Source: an uncultured Candidatus Saccharibacteria bacterium
GTDB lineage: Bacteria > Patescibacteria > Saccharimonadia > Saccharimonadales > UBA1547
Assembly: GCA_946480535.1 (NCBI GenBank)
Contig: CAMLKA010000002.1
Span: 1 to 48,073 of the forward strand
Length of the DNA: 48,073 nt
Direction of reading: 5' to 3'
Positions within the stretch are counted from its first letter, which is position 1. Each line of letters starts with the position of its first letter. The notes beneath the pieces are model-generated. The model was not told the origin of the DNA. It ran no database searches and saw nothing but the letters and a program-made list of their open reading frames with translations. Below, piece by piece: positions 7,293 to 15,135 of the stretch. The translations under genes were made by a program, and so were the position numbers.

Positions 7293-7706
7293 ATGGGTCT
7301 TGGCAACACGTCCACCAAGGGACGCAAGCGCAGCCAGCGCCGCAGCAACCGCCGTAACGGCAAGGAGCTGCTCGGCGCAGCCATCCAGGAACACGAGCAG
7401 GACGTCGCCGACGGCATCGCAGAAGCGACGCTGGCGGCAGAGACGAAGCGCCGCAACCAGATCGTGAACGGCATCGACCCCGAGACGGGAGAACTCGTCT
7501 ACTCGATCGCCCGTCTCGATGAACTCTTCGAGACGATCCACGACGTCACCGACGCGGAGCTCGAGAGCCTCGCGCCGCACTGGACGCGCCTCATGGGCCG
7601 TCCCGGTCCAATCGACGTCTACACGTCCGTCGCCCTCGAGCAGGGCTTCGACCCGCTCTTCGAGATCGGCTACGACCTCCCCGAGCGGACACTCGTCCGC
7701 ACCTGA
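7293..7706 (+). CDS. unknown soluble protein with basic N-terminus (GC-rich unit 3)
   Basis: 137 aa. Not recognised. Residues 8-23 are strongly basic (KGRKRSQRRSNRRNGK), the rest is acidic and helical; no membrane segment, no cysteine. The basic head could bind nucleic acid. Start fixed by AAGGAG 5 nt upstream and by the sharp rise in GC at this ATG. A single-gene unit with consensus promoter and perfect terminator, placed between tRNA-Arg and ndk. Confidence 0.8.
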   Translation: MGLGNTSTKGRKRSQRRSNRRNGKELLGAAIQEHEQDVADGIAEATLAAETKRRNQIVNGIDPETGELVYSIARLDELFETIHDVTDAELESLAPHWTRLMGRPGPIDVYTSVALEQGFDPLFEIGYDLPERTLVRT

Positions 7707-7713
7707 TGTACGA

Positions 7714-7744
7714 ACAAGGCCCCGGCACTGCGCCGGGGCCTTGT
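7714..7744 (+). terminator. terminator of GC-rich unit 3 (possibly bidirectional)
   Basis: ACAAGGCCCCGGC and GCCGGGGCCTTGT form a perfect 13-bp stem with a 5-nt loop; weak T tract on either side (GACTTTCTAG on plus). Also lies downstream of ndk on the minus strand. Confidence 0.8.
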
Positions 7745-7764
7745 GACTTTCTAGAGCCCGCTAT

Positions 7765-8268
7765 TTAACGAGTAAACTTTTCGTTCAAAGCGTTATAGTC
7801 GTAAAGCTCATCGTCTGAGAACCAGTGGCCAATTTCTTGTTCAGCTTCCTCAGGGTCACCTGAAGCGTGAATAAGGTTTGGAATCCCCTTCTTCGCACTG
7901 TCAGCAAAGCCGAAGCTCATATGTGAGAAGTCGCCACGGATAGTTCCCGGCGCAGCCGACTTAGGTTCAGTAGTACCGACAAGTTTACGCACCAATGCAA
8001 CCGCTTCAACACCTTCAAAAACCATAGCGATAACTGGGCCTTGCAGCATAAGGTCAAGGGTAATGTTGAAGGTTTCTTCACCACGACGGGTTACCATCTT
8101 ACCGATATCTTCGTAGTGCTTGTAGTAGTGGTCGCGGTCCGGTGCAATCATCTTTGTACCAATAATCTTAAGTCCAACGCGCTCAAAACGAGTAAGGATC
8201 TCTCCTACAACACCGCGCTGCACCGCGTCCGGCTTAAATAGTACCAATGTTTTTTCAACATCTGCCAT
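7765..8268 (-). CDS. ndk: nucleoside diphosphate kinase
   Basis: 167 aa, longer than the usual 140 of bacterial enzymes. It transfers phosphate from ATP to NDPs through a phospho-histidine. Signatures: TLVLFKPDAVQRG at the N-terminus, and the catalytic His in NLIHASGDPEEAEQEI; the stretch FSHMSFGFADSAKKG before it is an insertion of the kind seen in archaeal-like NDKs. Ribosome site AAGGGG at 8 nt. It begins 32 nt after the uppP stop on the same strand, so it is the second gene of a uppP-ndk unit. Confidence 0.95.
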   Translation of the reverse strand: MADVEKTLVLFKPDAVQRGVVGEILTRFERVGLKIIGTKMIAPDRDHYYKHYEDIGKMVTRRGEETFNITLDLMLQGPVIAMVFEGVEAVALVRKLVGTTEPKSAAPGTIRGDFSHMSFGFADSAKKGIPNLIHASGDPEEAEQEIGHWFSDDELYDYNALNEKFTR

Positions 8269-8300
8269 GAATATTCCCCTTTGGAATTAACTTATTACCC

Positions 8301-9092
8301 TTATTGTACCAAAAGAATGGTTGCCAGTACGAGGGCAAGCACAATACGGTACCAGCCAAACACGGCAAGCGAATGCTTCGAGAGGTAGCGCAGCAGGAAC
8401 CCAACTGCCCACAAGCCACTGAGGAACGCGGCGAGGTTTGAAATAAGCAAGATGTCGAGGTGTGCAATAAGGTATTCGGTATCGGTAAGAAGCACCTTCA
8501 CGGTCACGCCAAGCATGATTGGCAGTGATGCAAGGAAGCTATACTCAGCCGCCTCTGCCGCACTCAATCCCATAAGACGACCGGCAATAATAGTCGAACC
8601 AGAACGCGACGTACCCGGAATAAGCGCCAGTACCTGAGCAATACCAATAATAAGAGCGCGTTGCCACGGGAGCTTTTCGCCATCTTTTACCGGAGAAAGC
8701 TTTGGGAGCTTCTCGAGCACCACCATCACCACACCGACAATTGCGAGCGTGAAGACCACAACGACAGCACTGGCAAAGAACCAACTACTCCCGATAAAGT
8801 CTGACAGCATAAAGCCAATCAGTCCCGCTGGAAGTGCTGTAATAACAATATTTCGCGCCAGGCGGTAATTTTTATTTTGGAATACATCAAGAATAATCTT
8901 CCAGATTTTCTTACGGAAGAATACGAGCAGCGCAAGCATCGTGCCGATGTTGATAAACTCGAGGAAAAGGTGCTCCCCCGCCCCAGAAAGGAAGGTCTGC
9001 GCAATAACAAGGTGGCCCGAACTACTAATCGGAATAAACTCGGTAAGACCCTGAATGAGCCCAAGGATAACTGCCTCTAACCACTGATACAT
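8301..9092 (-). CDS. uppP: undecaprenyl-diphosphatase
   Basis: 263 aa, polytopic. It recycles the lipid carrier undecaprenyl phosphate for peptidoglycan and surface polymer synthesis at the membrane. Both active-site motifs are present: GLIQGLTEFIPISSSGHL near the N-terminus (split here as the E-rich and SSSGH parts) and LIPGTSRSGST around residue 160. TAGAAT lies 7 nt before the ATG, so the transcript may be leaderless or nearly so. Divergent from the recombinase gene, with only 46 bp between the starts. Confidence 0.95.
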   Translation of the reverse strand: MYQWLEAVILGLIQGLTEFIPISSSGHLVIAQTFLSGAGEHLFLEFINIGTMLALLVFFRKKIWKIILDVFQNKNYRLARNIVITALPAGLIGFMLSDFIGSSWFFASAVVVVFTLAIVGVVMVVLEKLPKLSPVKDGEKLPWQRALIIGIAQVLALIPGTSRSGSTIIAGRLMGLSAAEAAEYSFLASLPIMLGVTVKVLLTDTEYLIAHLDILLISNLAAFLSGLWAVGFLLRYLSKHSLAVFGWYRIVLALVLATILLVQ

Positions 9093-9099
9093 TCTCTCT

Positions 9100-9132
9100 A
9101 TTCTACCCTGTCAGCGCGTTTTAGGCTATGCT
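9100..9132. promoter_or_regulatory. divergent -10 boxes of uppP and the recombinase
   Basis: Minus strand TAGAAT (9100-9105) is 7 nt before the uppP ATG. Plus strand TATGCT (9127-9132) is 6 nt before the recombinase ATG; the TATACT that touches the ATG would start transcription inside the gene. Confidence 0.45.
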
Positions 9133-9138
9133 TATACT

Positions 9139-10077
9139 ATGAGCGTAAGCAGTTCTGAACAAAAATACGTATCCGACTATATCCTGGATTTCATTGAGCA
9201 CCTCGAAGTGGAGGGTGGCCGTATGCCCCGCACCGCCGAGAACTACGAGTTCTATTTGAACCGCTTCGTTGAATTTGCGGGTGACATTACTCCAGATCAA
9301 ATCACCAGCGAACTCCTTCGTAAATATCGCCTGTGGCTGAACCGCTACAAAAGCCTCGATGGCAACGAACTCGCCATGATTACACAGTCGTACCACCTCA
9401 TTGCCCTCCGTGGCTTCTTAAAGTACTTCTCACGCCGCGATATCCCCTCTCTTGCCCCAGATAAAATCGAGCTGCCTAAAACACACCGCAAACAAGTCAC
9501 ATTCCTTCACTACGACGAAGTAGTGCGCCTCCTTGAACAGATCGACACCAACGAAGAGTCAGGCCTTCGCGACCGCGCCATTATGGAGCTTCTCTTTTCA
9601 AGCGGGCTTCGTGTATCTGAGCTTGTAAACCTCAACCGCGACCATATCAACACCAAGCGCCGCGAGTTTATGGTGCGTGGTAAGGGCCAAAAAGACCGCC
9701 CTGTCTTTATTAGCCAAGCAGCAGCCGATTGGGTGGAACAGTATCTTGCCACGCGCCAAGACACGCTCGCCCCCCTCTTTATTAGTTACAGTAAAAACGT
9801 TGAAGCCAACACCAGTGGTGACTACCGCCGCCTTACCGCCCGTAGCATTCAACGAATGGTCAGCAAATATGCCCGCCTCGCAGGCATCACCAAGCATGTC
9901 AGCCCCCACACAATGCGCCACAGCTTCGCCACCGACCTTTTAATGAATGGTGCCGATCTTCGAAGCGTGCAAAGCATGCTTGGCCATAGCAACATCTCTA
10001 CCACGCAGATTTACACCCACGTCACCGACGCACACCTCAAGGATGTGTACGAAAAGTTCCACAGCGAATCAAAATAA
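9139..10077 (+). CDS. xerC: tyrosine recombinase, XerC/XerD type
   Basis: 312 aa. An N-terminal core-binding SAM-like domain (residues 1-100) is followed by the catalytic domain. All active residues are visible: Arg in SSGLRVSELVNL, Lys in RGKGQKDRP, His-x-x-Arg in SPHTMRHSFAT, His in LGHSNISTT and the nucleophile Tyr in QIYTHV. Length and single copy in this window fit chromosome dimer resolution, but it could also move an element. The last five codons and stop form the left arm of a perfect 27-bp inverted repeat (copy B, 10059-10197), which is odd for a housekeeping gene. Confidence 0.93.
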   Translation: MSVSSSEQKYVSDYILDFIEHLEVEGGRMPRTAENYEFYLNRFVEFAGDITPDQITSELLRKYRLWLNRYKSLDGNELAMITQSYHLIALRGFLKYFSRRDIPSLAPDKIELPKTHRKQVTFLHYDEVVRLLEQIDTNEESGLRDRAIMELLFSSGLRVSELVNLNRDHINTKRREFMVRGKGQKDRPVFISQAAADWVEQYLATRQDTLAPLFISYSKNVEANTSGDYRRLTARSIQRMVSKYARLAGITKHVSPHTMRHSFATDLLMNGADLRSVQSMLGHSNISTTQIYTHVTDAHLKDVYEKFHSESK

Positions 10078-10197
10078 TTCTTAGCTGTTTCTGAGCGACC
10101 CCTGCAGCCCGAGGCTTTGATGGGCGCAGAGGCCCCATCAAAACCCGGCGCGAAGCCGTCCGAAGAAATTGCTAAGAATTATTTTGATTCGCTGTGG
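10059..10197. repeat. long inverted repeat with conserved core, copy B
   Basis: Arms 10059-10085 and 10171-10197 are a perfect 27-bp inverted repeat. The left arm is the 3' end of the recombinase gene including its stop codon; the right arm ends 3 bp before the stop of the convergent pilus gene. The interior shares the blocks TGCAGCCCGAG, GGCGCAGAG and CGGCGCGAAGCCGTC with copy A. TTTGATGGG and CCCATCAAA pair perfectly around the conserved loop. It fills the whole 120-bp gap; there is no clear T tract, so it is not a standard intrinsic terminator. Confidence 0.85.
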
Positions 10198-10200
10198 GCT

Positions 10201-11454
10201 TTACGGCGTACAGTTTCCTGGAATATACGTCGTGTCAGTAACACTAAAATCTTTACAGAAATTGCCCGTGACATCAATTGTTGCATCTGGATACGGGAAG
10301 CTTGTATCAAAAAGGTTTACGCGAGCTTCGACGCGCCTAAAGAGGTCGTTCGCGCGCCCCGTTGAGTCGATAATTGGCTGCACGTCCTGAAACTTTACAA
10401 GGTTTGATGAGCTACTATCAAGGACACCTTGGCTCAAGATTACCTGGAATCGTGCTGAGTTATAGAGTGGCGTCAGGCGAAGATAGGCCATTGGATTATC
10501 TCCGCTCGCTGGACGACCGTTAATCGGTTCTGGAAGGCGGAGTGCCATTGAGCACGAATACCCACCAGCGCTAACAACCTGTTCGCAACGCACCGCCATT
10601 GGCGAATCACCTGGTTCATCAGGGTCTGGGTCGTCAGCGGCGTCATTCTTACGAATGTCATTACCGACAAAGGCTTCGCTGTTTGTCGCACCACCGGCGC
10701 GGCTTGGGTATAAGAAAAGTGTCGCGGCGTTTGCCTGGCCCGACCCATTCACAATATCGAAATCGGTTGCCTTAAACGTATCGCCAAACTGAATTAACTG
10801 CGTGCGAAGCACTGGCGGACGATTTGCTGGCCATGCGCTCTTCAGTGTGAGCGGCTGGCCCGTCACAACGTTCAACAGGTCAACTTCTCCGCTCTCGTTT
10901 CCAACATCGTCGCTCCTGAACCAGTTAATATTTACCGTATCGAAAGAATACCCCTCCTCACCAATAAGCGGAACGAGTTGTGTTTCATTAGCGGGGACGT
11001 TACCAATATAATCATCGGTCTTGAGCTTCATGGTGACACAGGTATATGCTTGGTCGAGCATGGTATCACTCTCGTCAACCGATTGCTGCACCGGCACTTC
11101 TCCGGGGTTGTCTTCATCACCCTTCATACCAGATGACCATGGCACCACACCGGTGCCCACAAAAAGCGCAGCATTACAGACGTCCGTTGAAAGCTGCGGC
11201 CCAAGCGTACTACATTCTGCTGGCGAGTTTAAACATACCTGTTGGTAACGAAGCAGAGCACGCTTTGCATCCTCAACACCGGCGTTTGCTGAGTCGTAGG
11301 CACTTTGAGAAAGGTCGGCATTACTTGCCTGCTGCTGATCGGCAATCATAAGGCGCAGGAAGCTCACAGTAATGACCGTAATAATAAGCATCGCGAAAAT
11401 GACTACGAAAAGTGATACTGCTCCTGCCTGCCGGTTACTGCTCATGTTTTTCAT
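10201..11454 (-). CDS. PilX/GspK-like pilus assembly protein
   Basis: 417 aa. The N-terminus has a short leader, then GAVSLFVVIFAMLIITVITV, a pilin-type hydrophobic helix without the usual Glu at position 5, which is seen in PilX-like minor pilins. A large extracytoplasmic domain with several cysteines follows. Last gene of the pseudopilin operon; start overlaps the preceding stop (TAATG). It probably caps or primes the pilus, by analogy with GspK and PilX. Converges on the recombinase across the copy B repeat. Confidence 0.75.
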   Translation of the reverse strand: MKNMSSNRQAGAVSLFVVIFAMLIITVITVSFLRLMIADQQQASNADLSQSAYDSANAGVEDAKRALLRYQQVCLNSPAECSTLGPQLSTDVCNAALFVGTGVVPWSSGMKGDEDNPGEVPVQQSVDESDTMLDQAYTCVTMKLKTDDYIGNVPANETQLVPLIGEEGYSFDTVNINWFRSDDVGNESGEVDLLNVVTGQPLTLKSAWPANRPPVLRTQLIQFGDTFKATDFDIVNGSGQANAATLFLYPSRAGGATNSEAFVGNDIRKNDAADDPDPDEPGDSPMAVRCEQVVSAGGYSCSMALRLPEPINGRPASGDNPMAYLRLTPLYNSARFQVILSQGVLDSSSSNLVKFQDVQPIIDSTGRANDLFRRVEARVNLFDTSFPYPDATIDVTGNFCKDFSVTDTTYIPGNCTP

Positions 11455-12164
11455 TAAACCTTATTCCCCGCCCTAATGACAATACTAAATGGCTGAACAT
11501 TACAATATGCCAAGTCTGCACCAGCTTCGCCCGGACTCTTGCACGCCGATTGGTCATCGTTCATTGCAGAAATCGAACCCGATCCAATGGTGTAATCAAG
11601 CACGTAAAGCTGCTGCTTGGTATCTGGGTCACCAGCCGTAGGCCGAGGCGTATTTAATACGAATTTGTGAATATTAAGCGAATGATCACCTTGAGGGAGG
11701 AGTTCGTTTGCTTTAGCGGCATCATCGGTCGTAATAGTTGCGTAATTCAACGCACCGGTGCCATCTTTACTACAGTAAATCTTCGAATTATCGGGTACTT
11801 TTACGAAGTGAACAGGCTTGACATGTGAAGGGTCATTTCCATACCAGGTGATGGTTGGGTCATCATCCTCAAAGGCCTTACCGGTATTCCAGATGTAGCT
11901 CACCGTCCCAAGACACAAACGCCCCCCGCTCGTTGTTGGAACGTAGTCAAGATCTCGGTTAATTTGCGCAGCAGAAAGACTGCGGTTTACGTCGGCCCCT
12001 ATCTCTCGGGCCGCTTGGTTAACTTCCTTCAATGCCATTCCCCTGTTATAGACGGTACCAATTTGAATCACGGTCATCGCAATGCCCAAAAGCAAGACGC
12101 TAATAAAGCTCATGGCGAGCATCAACTCGATAATCGTAAATCCTCTTTTATCCACGTGGTTCAT
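11454..12164 (-). CDS. pseudopilin (prepilin-type N-terminus)
   Basis: 236 aa. Leader MNHVDKRG, then FTIIELMLAMSFISVLLLGIA: classical PilD cleavage site, Glu5 and hydrophobic helix. The globular part has paired cysteines (GRLCLG, IYCSKDG, SACKS, AYCNV). Overlaps the previous gene by 17 nt and the next by 1 nt, so part of one tightly packed operon of four pilin-like genes (13565 to 10201). Likely a PilW/GspJ-like minor pilin. Confidence 0.85.
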   Translation of the reverse strand: MNHVDKRGFTIIELMLAMSFISVLLLGIAMTVIQIGTVYNRGMALKEVNQAAREIGADVNRSLSAAQINRDLDYVPTTSGGRLCLGTVSYIWNTGKAFEDDDPTITWYGNDPSHVKPVHFVKVPDNSKIYCSKDGTGALNYATITTDDAAKANELLPQGDHSLNIHKFVLNTPRPTAGDPDTKQQLYVLDYTIGSGSISAMNDDQSACKSPGEAGADLAYCNVQPFSIVIRAGNKV

Positions 12165-12789
12165 AGAGCCTCACAATCGTTCCAATATTCATCGGCTCGT
12201 CCATACCTGGCGCCGCCCAGCAGGCACGAATATGGAAATCGACATATCCAGTGTTTTGCTGGCGTACGTCCGTGCTTTGATTCGATCGAATACCTTCAAT
12301 CCAAATACCATTACTGCTCGTCAGCACGGCGCTACCGTCATACTGCACCTCAGGGAATGTTTCTGGGGCACGAAAAAGCGTTGAGTTGGTCATCGCCACG
12401 GCACGGTGGGTATTAAGGACAAAACTTCCCTCCGGAGGCGTTCCACACGGAGTCGAACCAAGCGCCGACGCAGAATCAGCGTCCGTCGTGGCTACACGGT
12501 CGAGAATACGGTAAAACTCTTCAGCAGGAGTTGAAGTTGCGTCGGATGTATCAAACGCAATCCCCGAATAGTACGCATGGACATATGAATCATGAAGGAA
12601 GCGAAGCGTTTCAGCCTGTCCATCGACCTGTTGCCTTGCTAGGGTGATTTCAAGTGAACGCTGCGCGGCGGAAATACCCTGATTGATAAGCGTTAAAGTC
12701 GTCACCACAATAAGTGCGAACACCGTAATCGCGAAGAGCACCTCAATAAGGGTGTCGCCGCGTTGAAGCTGTCGCTTTTTCCCTAACAT
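12148..12789 (-). CDS. pseudopilin (PilV/GspI-like)
   Basis: 213 aa. Leader [11 protein letters not shown], then [23 protein letters not shown]. The residue after the cleavage Gly is Asp instead of Phe, as in many PilV/GspI proteins. The globular part has one Cys pair (TPCGTP, RACWAA). Start ATG is embedded in the end of the preceding gene, 7-nt overlap. Confidence 0.85.
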   Translation of the reverse strand: MLGKKRQLQRGDTLIEVLFAITVFALIVVTTLTLINQGISAAQRSLEITLARQQVDGQAETLRFLHDSYVHAYYSGIAFDTSDATSTPAEEFYRILDRVATTDADSASALGSTPCGTPPEGSFVLNTHRAVAMTNSTLFRAPETFPEVQYDGSAVLTSSNGIWIEGIRSNQSTDVRQQNTGYVDFHIRACWAAPGMDEPMNIGTIVRLYEPRG

Positions 12790-13565
12790 TCTGACGGCGT
12801 CCCTTCCAGTTCGTTTGTGCGAACCTCGACACTGCTTGCCGACGACGCATACGATGATAGATACACACCCCTATCGGCAGTCAGCAGAAGCCCGCCAGAC
12901 GCGATACACAGCGTCCTGGCGCCTTGTCCAGGAATAGTATCGCCCCCGACGAGCAGATTCGTGAAGGTGCTTTGAGAAATGGCGTCCTTCGCCGGAATGC
13001 TATCACTCGTAAAGGTGTACGTGAGCCCAGTTGCTGGTGAACGAATAAACAAAATACCGATCGTTCTTGGTGTGCCTGTTCCGGCAGAGTCGACACCAGA
13101 TTTTGGCCAACCAATTTCCGTGCCCCACTCCATTGATCGTTCGTCGACGTCGGCCTGAGAGGCATTGAGTGCGTAGTTCAGTTTGAGCGTATCAAGGTCG
13201 TTAGCGCGCTTAATCGTACTCACCTCGCTTCCAAGCACGGTGTAAATGGAAATATCTCCCCCATCAATACGCATGTACTTCCCAACGAGATAACAGTTGC
13301 TCTGGCCTCTAAAAACATTGCCGTCCTCAACAGTCGTGGCGTCTGTATCGCATGACCACGAGTCGTCACGACTATTTTGTACGTTCGCAATTTCAGCATA
13401 TTGCGCCTGCAACACCGACTTGAAGGTCTCGGACGCATCACGATAGCGCTGAATGTTGAGTGAAGCACCCGCTCCCACGATCATCCCAATAATTAAGACC
13501 CCGGTAATTGCGAGGAAAAGCATCGTCTCGATAATGGTGAAACCCTGAGAAGTACGCGTGCCCAT
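12783..13565 (-). CDS. pseudopilin (first gene of minor pilin operon)
   Basis: 260 aa. Leader MGTRTSQG, then [24 protein letters not shown]-terminal domain has three cysteines (WSCDTD, SNCYLV, TLCIAS). TGC-TATAAT (13577-13582) lies 11 nt before the ATG, so this operon has its own promoter with a very short leader. It is transcribed away from pilD, which is just upstream on the same strand. Confidence 0.85.
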   Translation of the reverse strand: MGTRTSQGFTIIETMLFLAITGVLIIGMIVGAGASLNIQRYRDASETFKSVLQAQYAEIANVQNSRDDSWSCDTDATTVEDGNVFRGQSNCYLVGKYMRIDGGDISIYTVLGSEVSTIKRANDLDTLKLNYALNASQADVDERSMEWGTEIGWPKSGVDSAGTGTPRTIGILFIRSPATGLTYTFTSDSIPAKDAISQSTFTNLLVGGDTIPGQGARTLCIASGGLLLTADRGVYLSSYASSASSVEVRTNELEGTPSEC

Positions 13566-13576
13566 ATATGGGCCTC

Positions 13577-13582
13577 ATTATA
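13577..13582 (-). promoter_or_regulatory. -10 of the minor pilin operon
   Basis: TGC-TATAAT, 11 nt before the ATG at 13565. Confidence 0.55.
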
Positions 13583-13597
13583 GCATAAGCACTATCT

Positions 13598-14479
13598 TTA
13601 GATGCCAATGGTGCCGAGATATAAATCGAGAATTTTCCACCCTATAAACCACGCCAGTACGGCGCCTGCGATAAGCAGTGGCCCAAAGGGTATGTGCGAG
13701 TTTCGCTGCAACTTCTTTGTTGCAAGCAGTGGAATAACGATTAAACAGCCGATGAAGTTTGCAAGGAAGAGTGCCACGCCAGCAAGCTGCCAGTCAACAA
13801 GAATAAGCCCCAGCCCTACGCCCAGCTTTACGTCACCAAAGCCAACCCAACGACCCTGTGAAACCGCGTAGAGCACTGCATAAAGGCCGCCCAGCACACC
13901 GACAGCGCCAATCGCCGTCAAAATCGTACCACCGATGTCCTGCGTCTCAGCAGCAGATACACCCACGATTGCAAGACCTACCACTGCAAGGGCAATAGTG
14001 TATCTATCGGGAAGCAAGAACCACTTCATGTCATAGGCAAATAACACTGCCATAATGACGCCTGCCGCAAGCCATAATATGAAGTGGGCAATTTCGAGCC
14101 CTGTTGTAATGCCGCCCGGCCAAAATACATACGAGAGTACAAAGAACGCCGCAACGCCAAGCTCCATGGCAAGCTCAAACCATCCAATTGGGTGCTTGCA
14201 TGAGCGACAGCGGCCTTTTAACGACAGCCAGCTGACGATTGGGATAAGGTCGTACCATTTCAGCTCATAGCCGCACTCAAGGCAGCGTGAGCGGTCCTGG
14301 AGGGTCTTTTTACCAAGAAGCTTCTTTAAGCGTGAATACTCTTTATGATCGTAGGGCTCTTTGGCTTCTTTGTCGGCCTTAAGCTGTTGTGCACGAAGGC
14401 GCCAGACCGTCGCACCGGCAAAACTCCCGAAACATGCCCCAAATAACACGAGGGCAAGATAGATAATGAATTGATCCAT
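13598..14479 (-). CDS. pilD: prepilin peptidase / N-methyltransferase
   Basis: 293 aa, polytopic. It cuts prepilin leaders and methylates the new N-terminus. Visible: four zinc-type cysteines (CLECGYEL and CRSCKHPI), catalytic Asp in AYDMKWFLLPDR and in GFGDVKLGVG. Two Met codons are possible; the ATG at 14479 is chosen because TGG-TATCAT (14487-14492) ends 7 nt before it and the other ATG overlaps that box. Separated from the major pilin by a strong terminator, so it is expressed on its own. Confidence 0.95.
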   Translation of the reverse strand: MDQFIIYLALVLFGACFGSFAGATVWRLRAQQLKADKEAKEPYDHKEYSRLKKLLGKKTLQDRSRCLECGYELKWYDLIPIVSWLSLKGRCRSCKHPIGWFELAMELGVAAFFVLSYVFWPGGITTGLEIAHFILWLAAGVIMAVLFAYDMKWFLLPDRYTIALAVVGLAIVGVSAAETQDIGGTILTAIGAVGVLGGLYAVLYAVSQGRWVGFGDVKLGVGLGLILVDWQLAGVALFLANFIGCLIVIPLLATKKLQRNSHIPFGPLLIAGAVLAWFIGWKILDLYLGTIGI

Positions 14480-14486
14480 AAGCACC

Positions 14487-14492
14487 ATGATA
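14487..14492 (-). promoter_or_regulatory. -10 of pilD
   Basis: Extended -10 TGG-TATCAT, 7 nt before the chosen ATG: likely leaderless. Confidence 0.5.
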
Positions 14493-14512
14493 CCACGCCC
14501 CCTCCCCTATCA

Positions 14513-14541
14513 AAAGAGAGTCCCGTACTGGGACTCTCTTT
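14513..14541 (-). terminator. terminator of the major pilin gene
   Basis: AAAGAGAGTCCC pairs perfectly with GGGACTCTCTTT around a 5-nt loop, with T tracts on both sides. It isolates the pilin from pilD. Confidence 0.9.
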
Positions 14542-14558
14542 GTTTTCTTGAATCAAGA

Positions 14559-15056
14559 TTATGAGTTTTGGCAGTACGCTTGGCCACCACCGGTTTCAAG
14601 CAAGGTAATCATGGTGTACTGACGAGCAGAACCTTCTGTTACCGCAACTTGTGTCTTGTCGCTTGAGTTAACGTCGCCACAGCGAGTACCAATGTACACA
14701 TGGACTACGCCGTCTTCAGCTTGCTTATTGCCCGTTGAAGCAGACGATGCCTGAGTACCGATAATCTCTACAGAGCTTACGTTGTCTGATACTGATGAGA
14801 GGAAGCCTCCACCTGGGGTACCAGCTGCGTTACCCGCGAGTTGTGCAGTGGTTGGAATCTTACCGCGGTTTGCACTTGAGTAGTTATTAATAGCGGTACC
14901 GACGTTACCAACATCTTGCTTGCGTGCAGTGTCGCGCTGACCACTTTGAAGTGCAGGCAGTGCCACAAAGACCATCAAGAAGATAAGTCCGGCAATGGCG
15001 AGCACCAAAACGACCTCGATGATCGTGAACCCTTTTACTGTTTGCTTTGTGTTCAT
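14559..15056 (-). CDS. pilA: major type IV pilin (probable)
   Basis: 165 aa. Leader MNTKQTVKG, then FTIIEVVLVLAIAGLIFLMVFVALPAL with Glu5. The globular part is small and has one cysteine pair (TRCGDVN and QAYCQNS) that could form the D-region disulfide. The ATG at 15056 has AAGGTGG 8 nt upstream; a GTG four codons earlier lies on that ribosome site. Promoter-like TATAAG at 15107-15112 and a strong terminator behind it make it a single, probably highly expressed unit, which is why I call it the major pilin. Confidence 0.88.
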   Translation of the reverse strand: MNTKQTVKGFTIIEVVLVLAIAGLIFLMVFVALPALQSGQRDTARKQDVGNVGTAINNYSSANRGKIPTTAQLAGNAAGTPGGGFLSSVSDNVSSVEIIGTQASSASTGNKQAEDGVVHVYIGTRCGDVNSSDKTQVAVTEGSARQYTMITLLETGGGQAYCQNS

Positions 15057-15106
15057 TGGTTTTCCCACCTTTCATGAACATAGATTAATTCGCTATTAAG
15101 CTTACG

Positions 15107-15112
15107 CTTATA
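15107..15112 (-). promoter_or_regulatory. putative -10 of the major pilin gene
   Basis: TATAAG about 50 nt before the ATG; no convincing -35. Confidence 0.4.
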
Positions 15113-15135
15113 CTAAACCACTCTTTTTAAGTTGT

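Noticed and set aside
9139..10197. Integron-like integrase with attC site
   Set aside because: The recombinase lacks any visible integron-specific extra domain, and the element has two long equal arms with no cassette array following.
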